Shown here in pieces: positions 1-5,997 of a stretch of DNA of 10,378 bases. The notes beneath the pieces are model-generated. The model worked only from the letters and a program-made list of their open reading frames with translations, did no database searches and was not told the origin of the DNA. This DNA comes from Clostridia bacterium (GTDB lineage: Bacteria > Bacillota > Clostridia > Christensenellales > Borkfalkiaceae), in the NCBI GenBank assembly GCA_900769545.1, contig CAAGGZ010000091.1:1-10378 (forward strand), written 5' to 3'. The translations under genes and the position numbers were made by a program. Numbering within the stretch: position 1 is the stretch's first letter; each line of letters starts with the position of its first letter.

Positions 1-2
1 AT

Positions 3-860
3 GAACTTTTAAAAATTGACGTTGACTCTAAAGGCGCGCAGCTTTACTCCGTTTATTCCAAAAAGAGCAACACCGAATATCTTTGGCAAGGCGACCCTGC
101 CTATTGGACTGGCAGAGCGTACAACCTTTTCCCCTTTATCGGCAGAATGTATAACGGCGTTTATACCTATCAAGGAAAGGAATACGCCATTCGCTCCCAC
201 GGGGTAGCGAGATACAACGAATTTGCCGTGGAAGAACAAACGGCGACAAAGCTCGTTTTCCTCTTGAAAGACAACGAGGAAACGTACAAGGAATATCCTT
301 TCCATTTCGAATACCGTGTAATTTTTGAAATCAAGAACAATACGCTGTCCGTTTGTCAGGAAGCGAAAAACACCGATGAAAAAATCTTGATTTGCGGTTT
401 CGGCGGACACCCCGGAATTAACGTTCCCTTTGGAAAGGGGTCTTTTGAAGACTACTATTTAGAGTTCAGCAAACCCACAAAGGTTTTGCAACAGCTCCTT
501 TCCGAGAATAAATTTATGGCGAATAAGTCGGAAGCGTATGCTTTGGAAAATGGCGTGAAGCTTCCCTTAAAACATTCCCTTTTCGACAATGACGCCGTGA
601 TTTTGGAAAATACCTCGCAGTGCGTTTCTGTGAAATCGGATAAGGAAAGCCGCGTTGTCAAAATGTATTACGAGGATTTCAAATATATCGGTTTTTGGCA
701 CGCTTGCGAGACGGACGCTCCCTACGTTTGTTTAGAGCCGTGGAGCGCGCTCCCTGCGACGGAAGGAAAGATTGACGATTTGGAGCAGAAGAAAGATATG
801 TTCCATATTGACAGCGGCAAAACCGTCTCGGCGGCCTTTACATTAGAAATTATTGAATAA
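3..860 (+). CDS. Aldose 1-epimerase (mutarotase) family protein, 5'-truncated by window edge
   Basis: The frame is open from base 3 to the TAA at 858-860 (285 codons), so only a short N-terminal stretch should be missing; the family is usually about 290 residues. Numbered from base 3, visible landmarks are EYLWQGDPAYW (25-35), LFPFIGRM (42-49), the first conserved His in SHGVAR (H66), a second His in GGHPG (H136), and a Glu in CLEPW (E245). In galactose mutarotase, two His and one Glu of this kind bind the sugar and do acid/base catalysis. The EYLWQGD and LFPFIGR signatures fit the LacX-like branch of unknown sugar specificity. The Met at 147 lies inside the conserved FIGRM motif, so it is not the start. 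The protein is probably cytoplasmic, since no signal or membrane segment is visible. Its partners would lie left of the window. It ends just before a bidirectional terminator. The family is secure; the substrate is unknown. Confidence 0.9.
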   Translation, partial: ELLKIDVDSKGAQLYSVYSKKSNTEYLWQGDPAYWTGRAYNLFPFIGRMYNGVYTYQGKEYAIRSHGVARYNEFAVEEQTATKLVFLLKDNEETYKEYPFHFEYRVIFEIKNNTLSVCQEAKNTDEKILICGFGGHPGINVPFGKGSFEDYYLEFSKPTKVLQQLLSENKFMANKSEAYALENGVKLPLKHSLFDNDAVILENTSQCVSVKSDKESRVVKMYYEDFKYIGFWHACETDAPYVCLEPWSALPATEGKIDDLEQKKDMFHIDSGKTVSAAFTLEIIE

Positions 861-865
861 AGAGC

Positions 866-907
866 AAAAAAATCCACCAAGACAATAAATGCCTTGATGG
901 ATTTTTT
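866..907. terminator. Bidirectional intrinsic terminator between convergent genes
   Basis: Arms at 868-881 and 893-906 pair over 14 positions with one mismatch and an 11-nt loop. Outer A-runs and T-runs give a U-tail in either direction. Read on the minus strand, the odd pair is a G-U wobble, so the stem is slightly better for the phosphodiesterase operon. It sits 6 nt after the epimerase stop (+) and 36 nt beyond the phosphodiesterase stop (-), so it probably serves both. Confidence 0.85.
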
Positions 908-942
908 ATATATACAACCCATATTTTTTATTTTATATAATT

Positions 943-1425
943 TTAGTACACGCTTTCCCCTACCAGTACAGGGGTTATTTTTTTGCCGTTTATTACGAAA
1001 TAGCAATAACTTCCGCCCTCGCCTGCCGGCATTCGAAATGAGCCCGGATTGATGAGCGTTACGCCGTCTATCTCGCTAATCAGCGCATTGTGCGTATGCC
1101 CATAGAGCGCAATATCGCACTCCTTTTCTTTTGCGGCGAGCGCAAGTTTTGTTAGGCTCGATTTGACCGCATAGGTATGCCCATGACAATACAAAATGCG
1201 TACACCTTCAATTTCCAAAATCCCTTCCGTTGGCAGCGGGCAGAAAAAGTCGCAATTTCCTGCGCATTGATAGACCTTTTCGGGATATTCCATACGCGCC
1301 CGACGAACGTCGTTGCAACCGTCCCCAAGGTGGATAAGATAATCGTTTTCCGCTATCAAAGGATAAATTTTATCCAAGCCTTTCACGCTCCCGTGCGTGT
1401 CGGATACAACAATCAACTTTTTCAT
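943..1425 (-). CDS. YfcE/MJ0936-family metallophosphoesterase (phosphodiesterase)
   Basis: This is a 160-aa, single-domain calcineurin-like phosphoesterase. The full metal-binding set is visible: SDTHG (D9, H11), LGDG (D35), GNCD (N57, D59), CHGH (H81, H83) and YGHTH (H110, H112), followed by the family's typical INPGS near residue 128. Related YfcE/MJ0936 enzymes hydrolyse phosphodiesters using two metal ions, often Mn; the physiological substrate is usually unknown. I chose ATG 1425, whose ATGA overlaps the rdgB stop codon and implies translational coupling. A TTG four codons upstream (1437) is in frame but less likely. It is the last gene of the metal-sensor/ATPase/rdgB operon and is followed by the terminator at 866-907. 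An rdgB-phosphodiesterase pairing is familiar in Firmicutes (from memory). It is cytoplasmic, with no signal peptide. Confidence 0.92.
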   Translation of the reverse strand: MKKLIVVSDTHGSVKGLDKIYPLIAENDYLIHLGDGCNDVRRARMEYPEKVYQCAGNCDFFCPLPTEGILEIEGVRILYCHGHTYAVKSSLTKLALAAKEKECDIALYGHTHNALISEIDGVTLINPGSFRMPAGEGGSYCYFVINGKKITPVLVGESVY

Positions 1426-2006
1426 ATTTTTTTCCAATTTGCAAGCAACGCTTGCAGAGCGCGAAAACGGTGCGAAACGGAGTTCTTTTCTTCCGAAGTC
1501 GCCAATCCGAAAGATTTGCGTAAGTCCTCACTCTCGAAAATGCAATCGTAACCAAACCCACCGTCGCCTATTTCTTCTTTTAAAATATTGCCGTAGGTAC
1601 GTCCTTCCGCCGTGATTTCTCTGCCGTCGGGATAGACAAGCGCAACAGCGCAGTTGAAGTATGCGCGGCGGTTTTCTTCGCCCTCTAAATTTTTAAGCAG
1701 AAAATCTCGGTTGGCTTTATCATTCCCATGACCGCCGCTGTATCGGGCGCTCAATACGCCGGGAGCTCCGTTTAAAGCCTCTACGCAAAGCCCGCTATCG
1801 TCCGCCATTGCCATACACTGTAAGGCTTTGGAAGCCGCTCTGGCTTTGATCAGCGCATTTTCCGTAAACGTTGCGCCCGTTTCTTCCACGTCCTCGCAAA
1901 AGCCCATTTCCTTTTGAGAAACCACTTCGAAATCGGTGAAAATTTCCGCTATTTCCTTTAATTTATGCGCGTTGCCCGTGGCAACGACCAAACGCTGTTT
2001 TTGCAT
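1422..2006 (-). CDS. rdgB: RdgB/HAM1-family XTP/dITP pyrophosphatase
   Basis: The 194-aa protein is a normal full length for HAM1/RdgB enzymes. These hydrolyse non-canonical purine nucleoside triphosphates (ITP, dITP, XTP) to the monophosphate plus pyrophosphate, keeping damaged purines out of DNA and RNA. Landmarks are the N-terminal VVATGNAHKLKEI (7-19), TFTENALIKA (46-55), the catalytic/Mg-binding ADDSGL (68-73), GAPGVLSARYSG (80-91), GGFGYDCIF (149-157) and SVSHR (176-180). The usual motif is GYDP, so Cys155 replaces the common Pro. The start ATG has an AGGAG whose first bases overlap the TAA of the upstream ATPase gene, with 8 nt between the two reading frames. The downstream phosphodiesterase overlaps by 4 nt. 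Expression therefore probably depends on the metal-regulated promoter at 4650-4679, unless an internal promoter exists that I could not see. Cytoplasmic. Confidence 0.95.
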   Translation of the reverse strand: MQKQRLVVATGNAHKLKEIAEIFTDFEVVSQKEMGFCEDVEETGATFTENALIKARAASKALQCMAMADDSGLCVEALNGAPGVLSARYSGGHGNDKANRDFLLKNLEGEENRRAYFNCAVALVYPDGREITAEGRTYGNILKEEIGDGGFGYDCIFESEDLRKSFGLATSEEKNSVSHRFRALQALLANWKKI

Positions 2007-2014
2007 AATACTCC

Positions 2015-4171
2015 TTATCTAACCCTAAACGAGTTTAACACCGCAAGCAACATAATCCCCACATCCGCAAACACTGCGAGCCACAAGGGCAATACGCCGA
2101 GCAATCCAAGCAACATAAACACAATTTTCATACCGATGGAAAAGCCGATATTTTGCATAACGATATTTCTTGTTTTTCGCGCAATTTTAACGGCTTTGGG
2201 TAATGCCGATAAGTTGTCGGATATTAAGACCATATCTGAGGCTTCCACTGCCGCCGCGCTACCTAATTTTCCCATAGAAACTGCGCAATCTGCCGTTGCC
2301 ATAACGGGAGCGTCGTTGATTCCGTCGCCGATATACAACATAGAGCCTGATTTTTTGAGCTCTTCCGCCGCTTGTAATTTCTGGTCGGGGAGCAAACTCG
2401 CCCGAATTTCTCTAATGCCCAATTTATGCGCAACGAGGTGGGAACGCTCCTCTACGTCGCCCGTGAGCATAACGGTACGCTCGATGCCGAGCTCCGTCAG
2501 TTTCGCAATCGTTTCTTTCGCCTCCGAGCGCACTTTGTCGCCGATTTCCACGTAACCGAGACATTCCTTTTCTCTCGCAATAAAAATCACCGTGTACGGG
2601 GAGCGGAGCGAACCGACGGAAATCCCGTTTTCTCGAAGGAGCGTAGACGTTCCGACGAGAATTTTGTTGCCGTTTACCGTAGCAATCAAGCCGCGCCCGA
2701 TTCTTTCCTGCACGTTTTCCGCCGTATAGGCTGTAGGGATTTTTACGAAGGCATTTGCAATCGGATGCGCAGAAACACGTTCTGCCGCAGCCGCCAATGC
2801 GAGCATTTCTTCTGCGGTTGTCGAACCCATTACGGTCGTTTCGCAGATTTCAAAATCCCCTTCCGTCAAGGTGCCCGTCTTGTCAAACGCCGCAATTTTT
2901 ACTTGCGAAATTACGTCCAAAAACGTTGCGCCTTTAACGAGCACACCTGCTTTCGCATAAGCTCCTATCCCTGAAAAATACGTAAGCGGAACAGAGATAA
3001 TCAACGCGCAGGGACAGGAAATAACCAAGAACGTGAGCGCAGACTGCACCCAACGAGACCAATCCTTAAAATAGAGCCCTTCCCCTGCAATAAGTCCCGA
3101 CAAAAGCGGAGCAAAAATCGCAACCGCCAACGCCAAACAACACACAATCGGCGTGTAATATCTTGCAAACTTTGTGATAAATTTTTCGGGTTTTGCCTTG
3201 CCAGCGGCGGCGTTTTCCACCAAATCCAAAATGCGGGCAACTGCGCTGTCCTGATAGGGGCGAATAACCTTCATCTCGTACATGCCCCCCTCATTTATAC
3301 ACCCCGAGAGCATTTCCTCGCCCTTTTTAACAACCTTATATTCCGATTCACCCGTCAAAGATTTCGTATCTAAAATTCCTTCTTCGCTGAGCAAAATCCC
3401 ATCTACCGGAATGCGCTCCCCTTTCTTCACAACAACAGTATCCCCAACCTTTAACGTTTCGGGTTTTACTTGTTTTTGTTCTCCGCTGACAAGCAACGTT
3501 GCCCAATCGCTCTTGAGCGACATAAGCTCCGCCACCGAGCGTCTGGAAGTCCCCACGGCGATGGATTGTAAGAGCTCCCCAATTTGATACAGAAGCATAA
3601 CCATTACGCCCTCGCTGGTTTCGCCGATAATCATAGCCCCGACGGAAGCCACCGTCATAAGGAAATTTTCGTCAAATATCCGACCTTTGGAAAGGTTTTT
3701 GATTGTGGCAATAATGACGGGATAACCGACGATGAAATACGCCGCCACGAAACAGAAATCCGCTGTGATTTTCCCTACTTTGCCTAAAAAGTTTTCTATC
3801 AACAACGCCACAACCAATAAAACTGCCGAGCAAATTATCATCCACCATTCTTTTTTGCGCGAAGTTTCCGATTTTTCGTGAGAATGTTCATGCGTATGTT
3901 CGTGTTCATGTACGTGATGACAATGTCCGCAAGAACATTCGTGATGGGTATGCGCCGTAGCCACCGCGTCGGCAACACTGACTTCTTCAAACGTATTTGC
4001 CGTATGAATGGCGCGTTTTAACGCCTCTTCTGTTTCGTACTCCACCGTTAATTTTTGCGTGACAAAAACGATATTGGCGGAAGTGACGCCGTCGATTTTT
4101 TGTATTTGTTTTTCCAGCTCCGCCGCGCAACCTGCGCAATCGAGCCCTTGTAATTGTATCGTCTTTTTCAT
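2015..4171 (-). CDS. cadA: Zn2+/Cd2+/Pb2+-type P1B ATPase (CadA/ZntA-like metal exporter)
   Basis: This 718-aa membrane pump uses ATP to export soft divalent metals. In order: a heavy-metal-associated domain with GLDCAGC (C12, C15); a His/Cys cluster at 74-98 (12 His, 3 Cys); first membrane helices about 110-195; the actuator domain with TGES (273-276); a CPC membrane motif (C386-P-C388); the phosphorylated Asp of DKTGT (D430); SAHP (H469-P470) in the nucleotide domain; MLTGD (572); and GDGINDAP (615-622). The last helices carry K682 and D703-x-G705. CPC with this Lys and DxG set is the P1B-2 (Zn/Cd/Pb) signature, which argues against a copper pump. I chose ATG 4171 over an in-frame start 31 codons upstream: it is preceded by GGAGG at 6 nt, starts the HMA fold correctly, and lies 1 nt after the sensor stop. 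The exact metal preference is inferred. Confidence 0.95.
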   Translation of the reverse strand: MKKTIQLQGLDCAGCAAELEKQIQKIDGVTSANIVFVTQKLTVEYETEEALKRAIHTANTFEEVSVADAVATAHTHHECSCGHCHHVHEHEHTHEHSHEKSETSRKKEWWMIICSAVLLVVALLIENFLGKVGKITADFCFVAAYFIVGYPVIIATIKNLSKGRIFDENFLMTVASVGAMIIGETSEGVMVMLLYQIGELLQSIAVGTSRRSVAELMSLKSDWATLLVSGEQKQVKPETLKVGDTVVVKKGERIPVDGILLSEEGILDTKSLTGESEYKVVKKGEEMLSGCINEGGMYEMKVIRPYQDSAVARILDLVENAAAGKAKPEKFITKFARYYTPIVCCLALAVAIFAPLLSGLIAGEGLYFKDWSRWVQSALTFLVISCPCALIISVPLTYFSGIGAYAKAGVLVKGATFLDVISQVKIAAFDKTGTLTEGDFEICETTVMGSTTAEEMLALAAAAERVSAHPIANAFVKIPTAYTAENVQERIGRGLIATVNGNKILVGTSTLLRENGISVGSLRSPYTVIFIAREKECLGYVEIGDKVRSEAKETIAKLTELGIERTVMLTGDVEERSHLVAHKLGIREIRASLLPDQKLQAAEELKKSGSMLYIGDGINDAPVMATADCAVSMGKLGSAAAVEASDMVLISDNLSALPKAVKIARKTRNIVMQNIGFSIGMKIVFMLLGLLGVLPLWLAVFADVGIMLLAVLNSFRVR

Positions 4172-4172
4172 G

Positions 4173-4520
4173 TTATGCCTCCGCGCATTGCAAATGCTCG
4201 ATGCCCATTTCGACAATTTTTCGCACGTGTTCGTCGGCGATGGAATACTCCACGTTCTTCCCAAAACGCCGCGCTTTCACGATTTTATTGTCCTTTAACA
4301 CACGCAACTGATGACTGACGGCGCTCACCGTGCCCTCGCAAGCTTCCGCTATGTGGTATACGCAAAGCTCCCCCTGCATTAAAGCGAGCACAATACGTAG
4401 GCGAGTCGGCTCCGACAGCATTTTGAACGCAACGCTCATCTCCTCGACGTCAGACAGGGCGAGCGTGCCCTCTTTTGCGCGTTGCGCTCTATTGTCGTGT
4501 TGTTCTTGTTTGCAAACCAT
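4173..4520 (-). CDS. ArsR/SmtB-family metal-sensing repressor
   Basis: The 115-aa winged-helix protein is of typical length. The SEPTRLRIVLAL segment (36-47), the ELCVYHIAE helix (51-59) and the recognition helix around SAVSHQLRVLKDN (66-78) are clear, followed by the wing (RRFGKNVEYSI, 84-94). Dimeric relatives such as SmtB, CzrA and CadC repress metal-efflux genes and leave DNA when metal binds. Candidate ligands resemble the C-terminal alpha-5 Zn site: D96, H98 and H109 with SmtB-like spacing, but C112 stands where SmtB has Glu. C53 of ELCV matches one alpha-3 Cys of CadC; the second Cys of the CadC ELCVC motif is Tyr55 here. The N-terminus has C3 and H8. AGGAG lies 8 nt before the ATG. 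The operator at 4614-4645 is its probable target (autoregulation), and the pump gene follows after 1 nt. Confidence 0.93.
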   Translation of the reverse strand: MVCKQEQHDNRAQRAKEGTLALSDVEEMSVAFKMLSEPTRLRIVLALMQGELCVYHIAEACEGTVSAVSHQLRVLKDNKIVKARRFGKNVEYSIADEHVRKIVEMGIEHLQCAEA

Positions 4521-4542
4521 TTTGTTCGCTCCTATACTATAT

Positions 4543-4583
4543 TCTAAAAAATACTTTACTTATTCTTAAAAAACTTTACTTAT
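4543..4583 (-). repeat. Two-copy ~20-bp tandem repeat in the metal operon leader
   Basis: Bases 4543-4563 and 4564-4583 are near-identical copies, both ending in actttacttat on the plus strand. They lie in the untranslated leader of the repressor mRNA, between the operator and the ribosome binding site. No stable hairpin or known riboswitch shape is visible. Function is unknown; it may be simple slippage. Confidence 0.6.
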
Positions 4584-4613
4584 GCGTTTTTCATTGCATT
4601 TTACATTCTTCAT

Positions 4614-4645
4614 TTGAATGTTTGAATAAATATTCAAATGTTCAA
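4614..4645 (-). promoter_or_regulatory. Candidate ArsR/SmtB-type operator
   Basis: This is a near-perfect palindrome of two 15-bp arms (4614-4628 and 4631-4645) around a 2-bp centre, matching at 13 of 15 positions. The inner 8 bp of each arm (tttgaata / tattcaaa) are perfect. The 12-2-12-like geometry and TGAA..TTCA half-sites are those of SmtB/CzrA/CadC operators. It starts a few bases after the -10 box, so a bound dimer would cover the transcription start. A further partial copy of the arm (catttgaatg) begins at 4611 and overlaps it. Confidence 0.8.
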
Positions 4646-4649
4646 GTAT

Positions 4650-4679
4650 ATTATAACACCGAAAGGATAGCGGTGTCAA
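4650..4679 (-). promoter_or_regulatory. Sigma-A promoter of the metal operon
   Basis: On the minus strand there is a perfect -35 TTGACA (4674-4679) and a perfect, TG-extended -10 TATAAT (4650-4655) separated by 18 bp. Transcription should begin near 4643, inside the operator, leaving a leader of about 120 nt before the repressor ATG at 4520. A 6-bp inverted repeat (acaccg at 4656-4661, cggtgt at 4671-4676) lies in the spacer; its meaning is unclear. Confidence 0.88.
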
Positions 4680-4690
4680 GTGTTTGAATA

Positions 4691-4840
4691 AAAAATATTA
4701 CGTTTTATAAACTTTTTTCAAGTATTTTATAAAAAAAAGCAGTTTATAAAATTTTTTTAGCTTTTTTGAAAAAAGTATTTTATGATTTTTTTAAGCGTTT
4801 TATAAAAAAATAATTTTGTAAATTTTTTCAGTATTTTATT
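4691..4840. repeat. AT-rich degenerate repeat tract
   Basis: This stretch is almost pure A/T and has no plausible gene. The exact 10-mer agtattttat occurs at 4721-4730, 4774-4783 and 4830-4839, and gttttataaa at 4702-4711 and 4797-4806, with a variant at 4742-4751. The spacing suggests a worn repeat unit of roughly 50 to 55 bp (or about 100 bp for the paired motifs). It lies between the metal promoter and the MITE-like element. Origin and role are unknown. Confidence 0.55.
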
Positions 4841-4976
4841 GTCATACCGAGCGAAGCAATTTATTGCGTAGTCGAGTGTATCTCTTTTTTAAATTTTCCC
4901 GCATTTCTTCACTATTCATTCGTACCTTTTCACTTTTTCGAGATACACTCCACTCGCTTCACTCGGTCGGTATGAC
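4841..4976. repeat. MITE-like / intergenic inverted-repeat element
   Basis: The 136-bp element begins gtcataccga and ends with its inverted counterpart tcggtatgac. A second matched block, gagtgtatctc (4874-4884), pairs with gagatacactc (4940-4950). Between the two blocks, the arms hold related but unequal GC-rich sequence (gcgaagc / gcttcactcg). The central 55 bases are T-rich and non-coding. It encodes no transposase. Elements with this GTCATACCGAGCG-type end are, from memory, common intergenic repeats in Clostridia, probably mobilised in trans. No clear target duplication is visible; the flanks share only about TAT. It would fold into a long hairpin if transcribed. Confidence 0.7.
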
Positions 4977-5012
4977 TATACAAAACCACAAGACTATCTG
5001 AGAAGACTATAG

Positions 5013-5047
5013 AAAAAGAGAGCTTTACTGTTAGTAAAACTCTCTTT
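5013..5047 (-). terminator. Intrinsic terminator of the small lipoprotein gene cluster
   Basis: Arms at 5015-5029 and 5033-5047 pair over 15 bp, with one G-U wobble and a 3-nt loop. On the minus strand the stem runs into a short U-rich stretch. It lies 25 nt past the stop of the lipoprotein gene at 5072-5542, where the rightward-starting operon should end. Confidence 0.8.
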
Positions 5048-5071
5048 ACAGTAAATTGACATCTTATTAAA

Positions 5072-5542
5072 TTAAAAACTGAAGCCTATAGAAGCTAATT
5101 TCATAGCTTTTCCTTCTTCATGGGTTATATAACACACGCCGTTTGCGTAAAATTCCGTTATTGTCATTTCGTCAATACCTCCCAATCCCACCGCTTTAAA
5201 AGCAACCTCATCGCCAATCTTCGCAATATATCCTCTTTCTGGTAAATTTGGCGCATCTTTTGTTATAATTTCAAATCGCCAAATCATTTTTTCGTCTTCC
5301 TCGTCCCATAAAGCAAAATCGCCCTCAATACTAAAAAGCGATTCATATTCCCCATAGCTATAATTATTAAAATAAACGACTTCGACTATCACTCCAGTAT
5401 ATTGCAGATAATTTGAATCATCACTAATAACCTCTTTATCAATTCTCCTCTGCAACACACACATAGTCACACAACTTGAACAAACAAAAAGCATAAATAC
5501 TGTTAAAAATAGCACTATCAATTTAATTATTCTTTTCATCAT
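5072..5542 (-). CDS. Small putative lipoprotein of unknown function (copy 1)
   Basis: I do not recognise a named family. The 156-aa protein has a Lys/Arg-rich start, a hydrophobic stretch (residues 7-20) and then CSSC (21-24). C24 would be the lipidated Cys, but Cys rather than Leu/Val at -3 makes the lipobox atypical. The body is predicted to be extracellular and soluble. It is paralogous to the gene at 6529-7020, with shared blocks SNY (44-46), PERG (101-104), IGDEVAF (109-115) and NGVCY near residue 135 followed by EEG. The ATG is followed by a second ATG, with AGGGA just upstream and a 1-nt gap after the stop of a duplicated pseudouridine synthase tail. It is the last gene before the 5013-5047 terminator. 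It could be an immunity-like or envelope protein, but nothing in the sequence decides this. Confidence 0.8.
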   Translation of the reverse strand: MMKRIIKLIVLFLTVFMLFVCSSCVTMCVLQRRIDKEVISDDSNYLQYTGVIVEVVYFNNYSYGEYESLFSIEGDFALWDEEDEKMIWRFEIITKDAPNLPERGYIAKIGDEVAFKAVGLGGIDEMTITEFYANGVCYITHEEGKAMKLASIGFSF

Positions 5543-5543
5543 T

Positions 5544-5693
5544 TTATTCCCTATTTTCTATTTCAGCCTCAAAACGAGACGCAAACATTTTATCGTTTAA
5601 ATATGCAAACTCGCCATCGAGCTCAAACCGCAAATATTTTGCCACCAAACACTGCCTTGAGAGCTTCCACTCCTTATTTTTTAAGGCAGAGCC
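5544..5693 (-). pseudogene. Duplicated 3' end of the RluA-family pseudouridine synthase gene
   Basis: Bases 5556-5693 match 7034-7171, the last 46 or so codons of the intact synthase gene, at 120 of 138 positions by hand count. The encoded tail (from GSALKNKEWKLSRQ to FEAEIE) is nearly the same protein: 11 codons differ silently and only 4 change the residue. It has no catalytic region, no start codon and no ribosome site, so it cannot make an enzyme. An open frame runs on upstream only into the out-of-frame 63-aa gene. Homology stops 8 bases after that gene's stop codon. The silent-biased divergence suggests the segment evolved inside a working gene elsewhere and arrived by recombination, rather than decaying here. 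Confidence 0.88.
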
Positions 5694-5700
5694 TGTGTAT

Positions 5701-5892
5701 TTACTTATTCCACTTATTTTTCCAACCCATAATAAAACAACATATAACAATAATGAGAGCAATAATATTAACAATTAAAGCAATCTTCAAAAAAGTGTTA
5801 TCATACTTTACCATATATGAAATCGTTATAAACGGTATAATCAAGGTAAAGATTAAACTATAAACAATGAGCTGTTTATCATAATTCTTCAT
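5701..5892 (-). CDS. Small two-TM membrane protein, unknown function (63 aa)
   Basis: The sequence is dominated by two hydrophobic segments, about residues 8-27 (IVYSLIFTLIIPFITISYMV) and 35-55 (LKIALIVNIIALIIVICCF), joined by a short polar loop (KYDNTF) and ending in a Lys/Trp-rich tail (GWKNKWNK). AGGAG lies 6 nt before the ATG and overlaps the stop codon of the 31-aa frame just upstream, which supports real translation and coupling. Its stop is 8 nt before the duplicated pseudouridine synthase tail. Composition is strongly A+T rich, like its neighbours in the cluster. No family is recognised. Confidence 0.68.
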   Translation of the reverse strand: MKNYDKQLIVYSLIFTLIIPFITISYMVKYDNTFLKIALIVNIIALIIVICCFIMGWKNKWNK

Positions 5893-5901
5893 AATGCACT
5901 C

Positions 5902-5997
5902 CTAAAAAACAATTAACAAATAGGCACTTACAGTTAAACCTAATGATATAATTGTTGCAACGACGGCTATTATGCAATATTTACTTATTCTTTTCAT
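5902..5997 (-). CDS. 31-aa single-TM small protein
   Basis: ATG at 5995-5997 opens a 31-codon frame ending TAG at 5902-5904. The product starts MKRISKYC and continues as one hydrophobic helix (about residues 8-31), a plausible membrane microprotein. Its first 17 nt overlap the end of the 164-aa gene in another frame, a GGAGG stands 11 nt upstream, and its stop overlaps the ribosome site of the 63-aa gene. It fills an otherwise empty gap in a close-packed operon, which is the main support. The SD spacing is long and no homologue is known to me, so chance is possible. Confidence 0.5.
   Translation of the reverse strand: MKRISKYCIIAVVATIISLGLTVSAYLLIVF

Noticed and set aside
147..860. Epimerase gene starting at the Met at 147
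   Set aside because: Conserved family sequence (EYLWQGD, LFPFIGR) continues in frame upstream to the window edge.
4172..4264. N-terminal extension of the P1B ATPase to an upstream start at 4264
   Set aside because: It overlaps the repressor gene's coding end and adds non-homologous residues; ATG 4171 has GGAGG and begins the HMA domain.
4521..4613. Riboswitch in the metal operon leader
   Set aside because: The leader is A/T-rich with no conserved stem pattern or terminator-like alternative hairpin that I can see; the operator explains regulation.
5544..5774. A 76-codon open frame as a stand-alone protein gene
   Set aside because: It is the duplicated synthase tail joined to an out-of-frame stretch of the 63-aa gene; it has no ribosome site and no start matching either.
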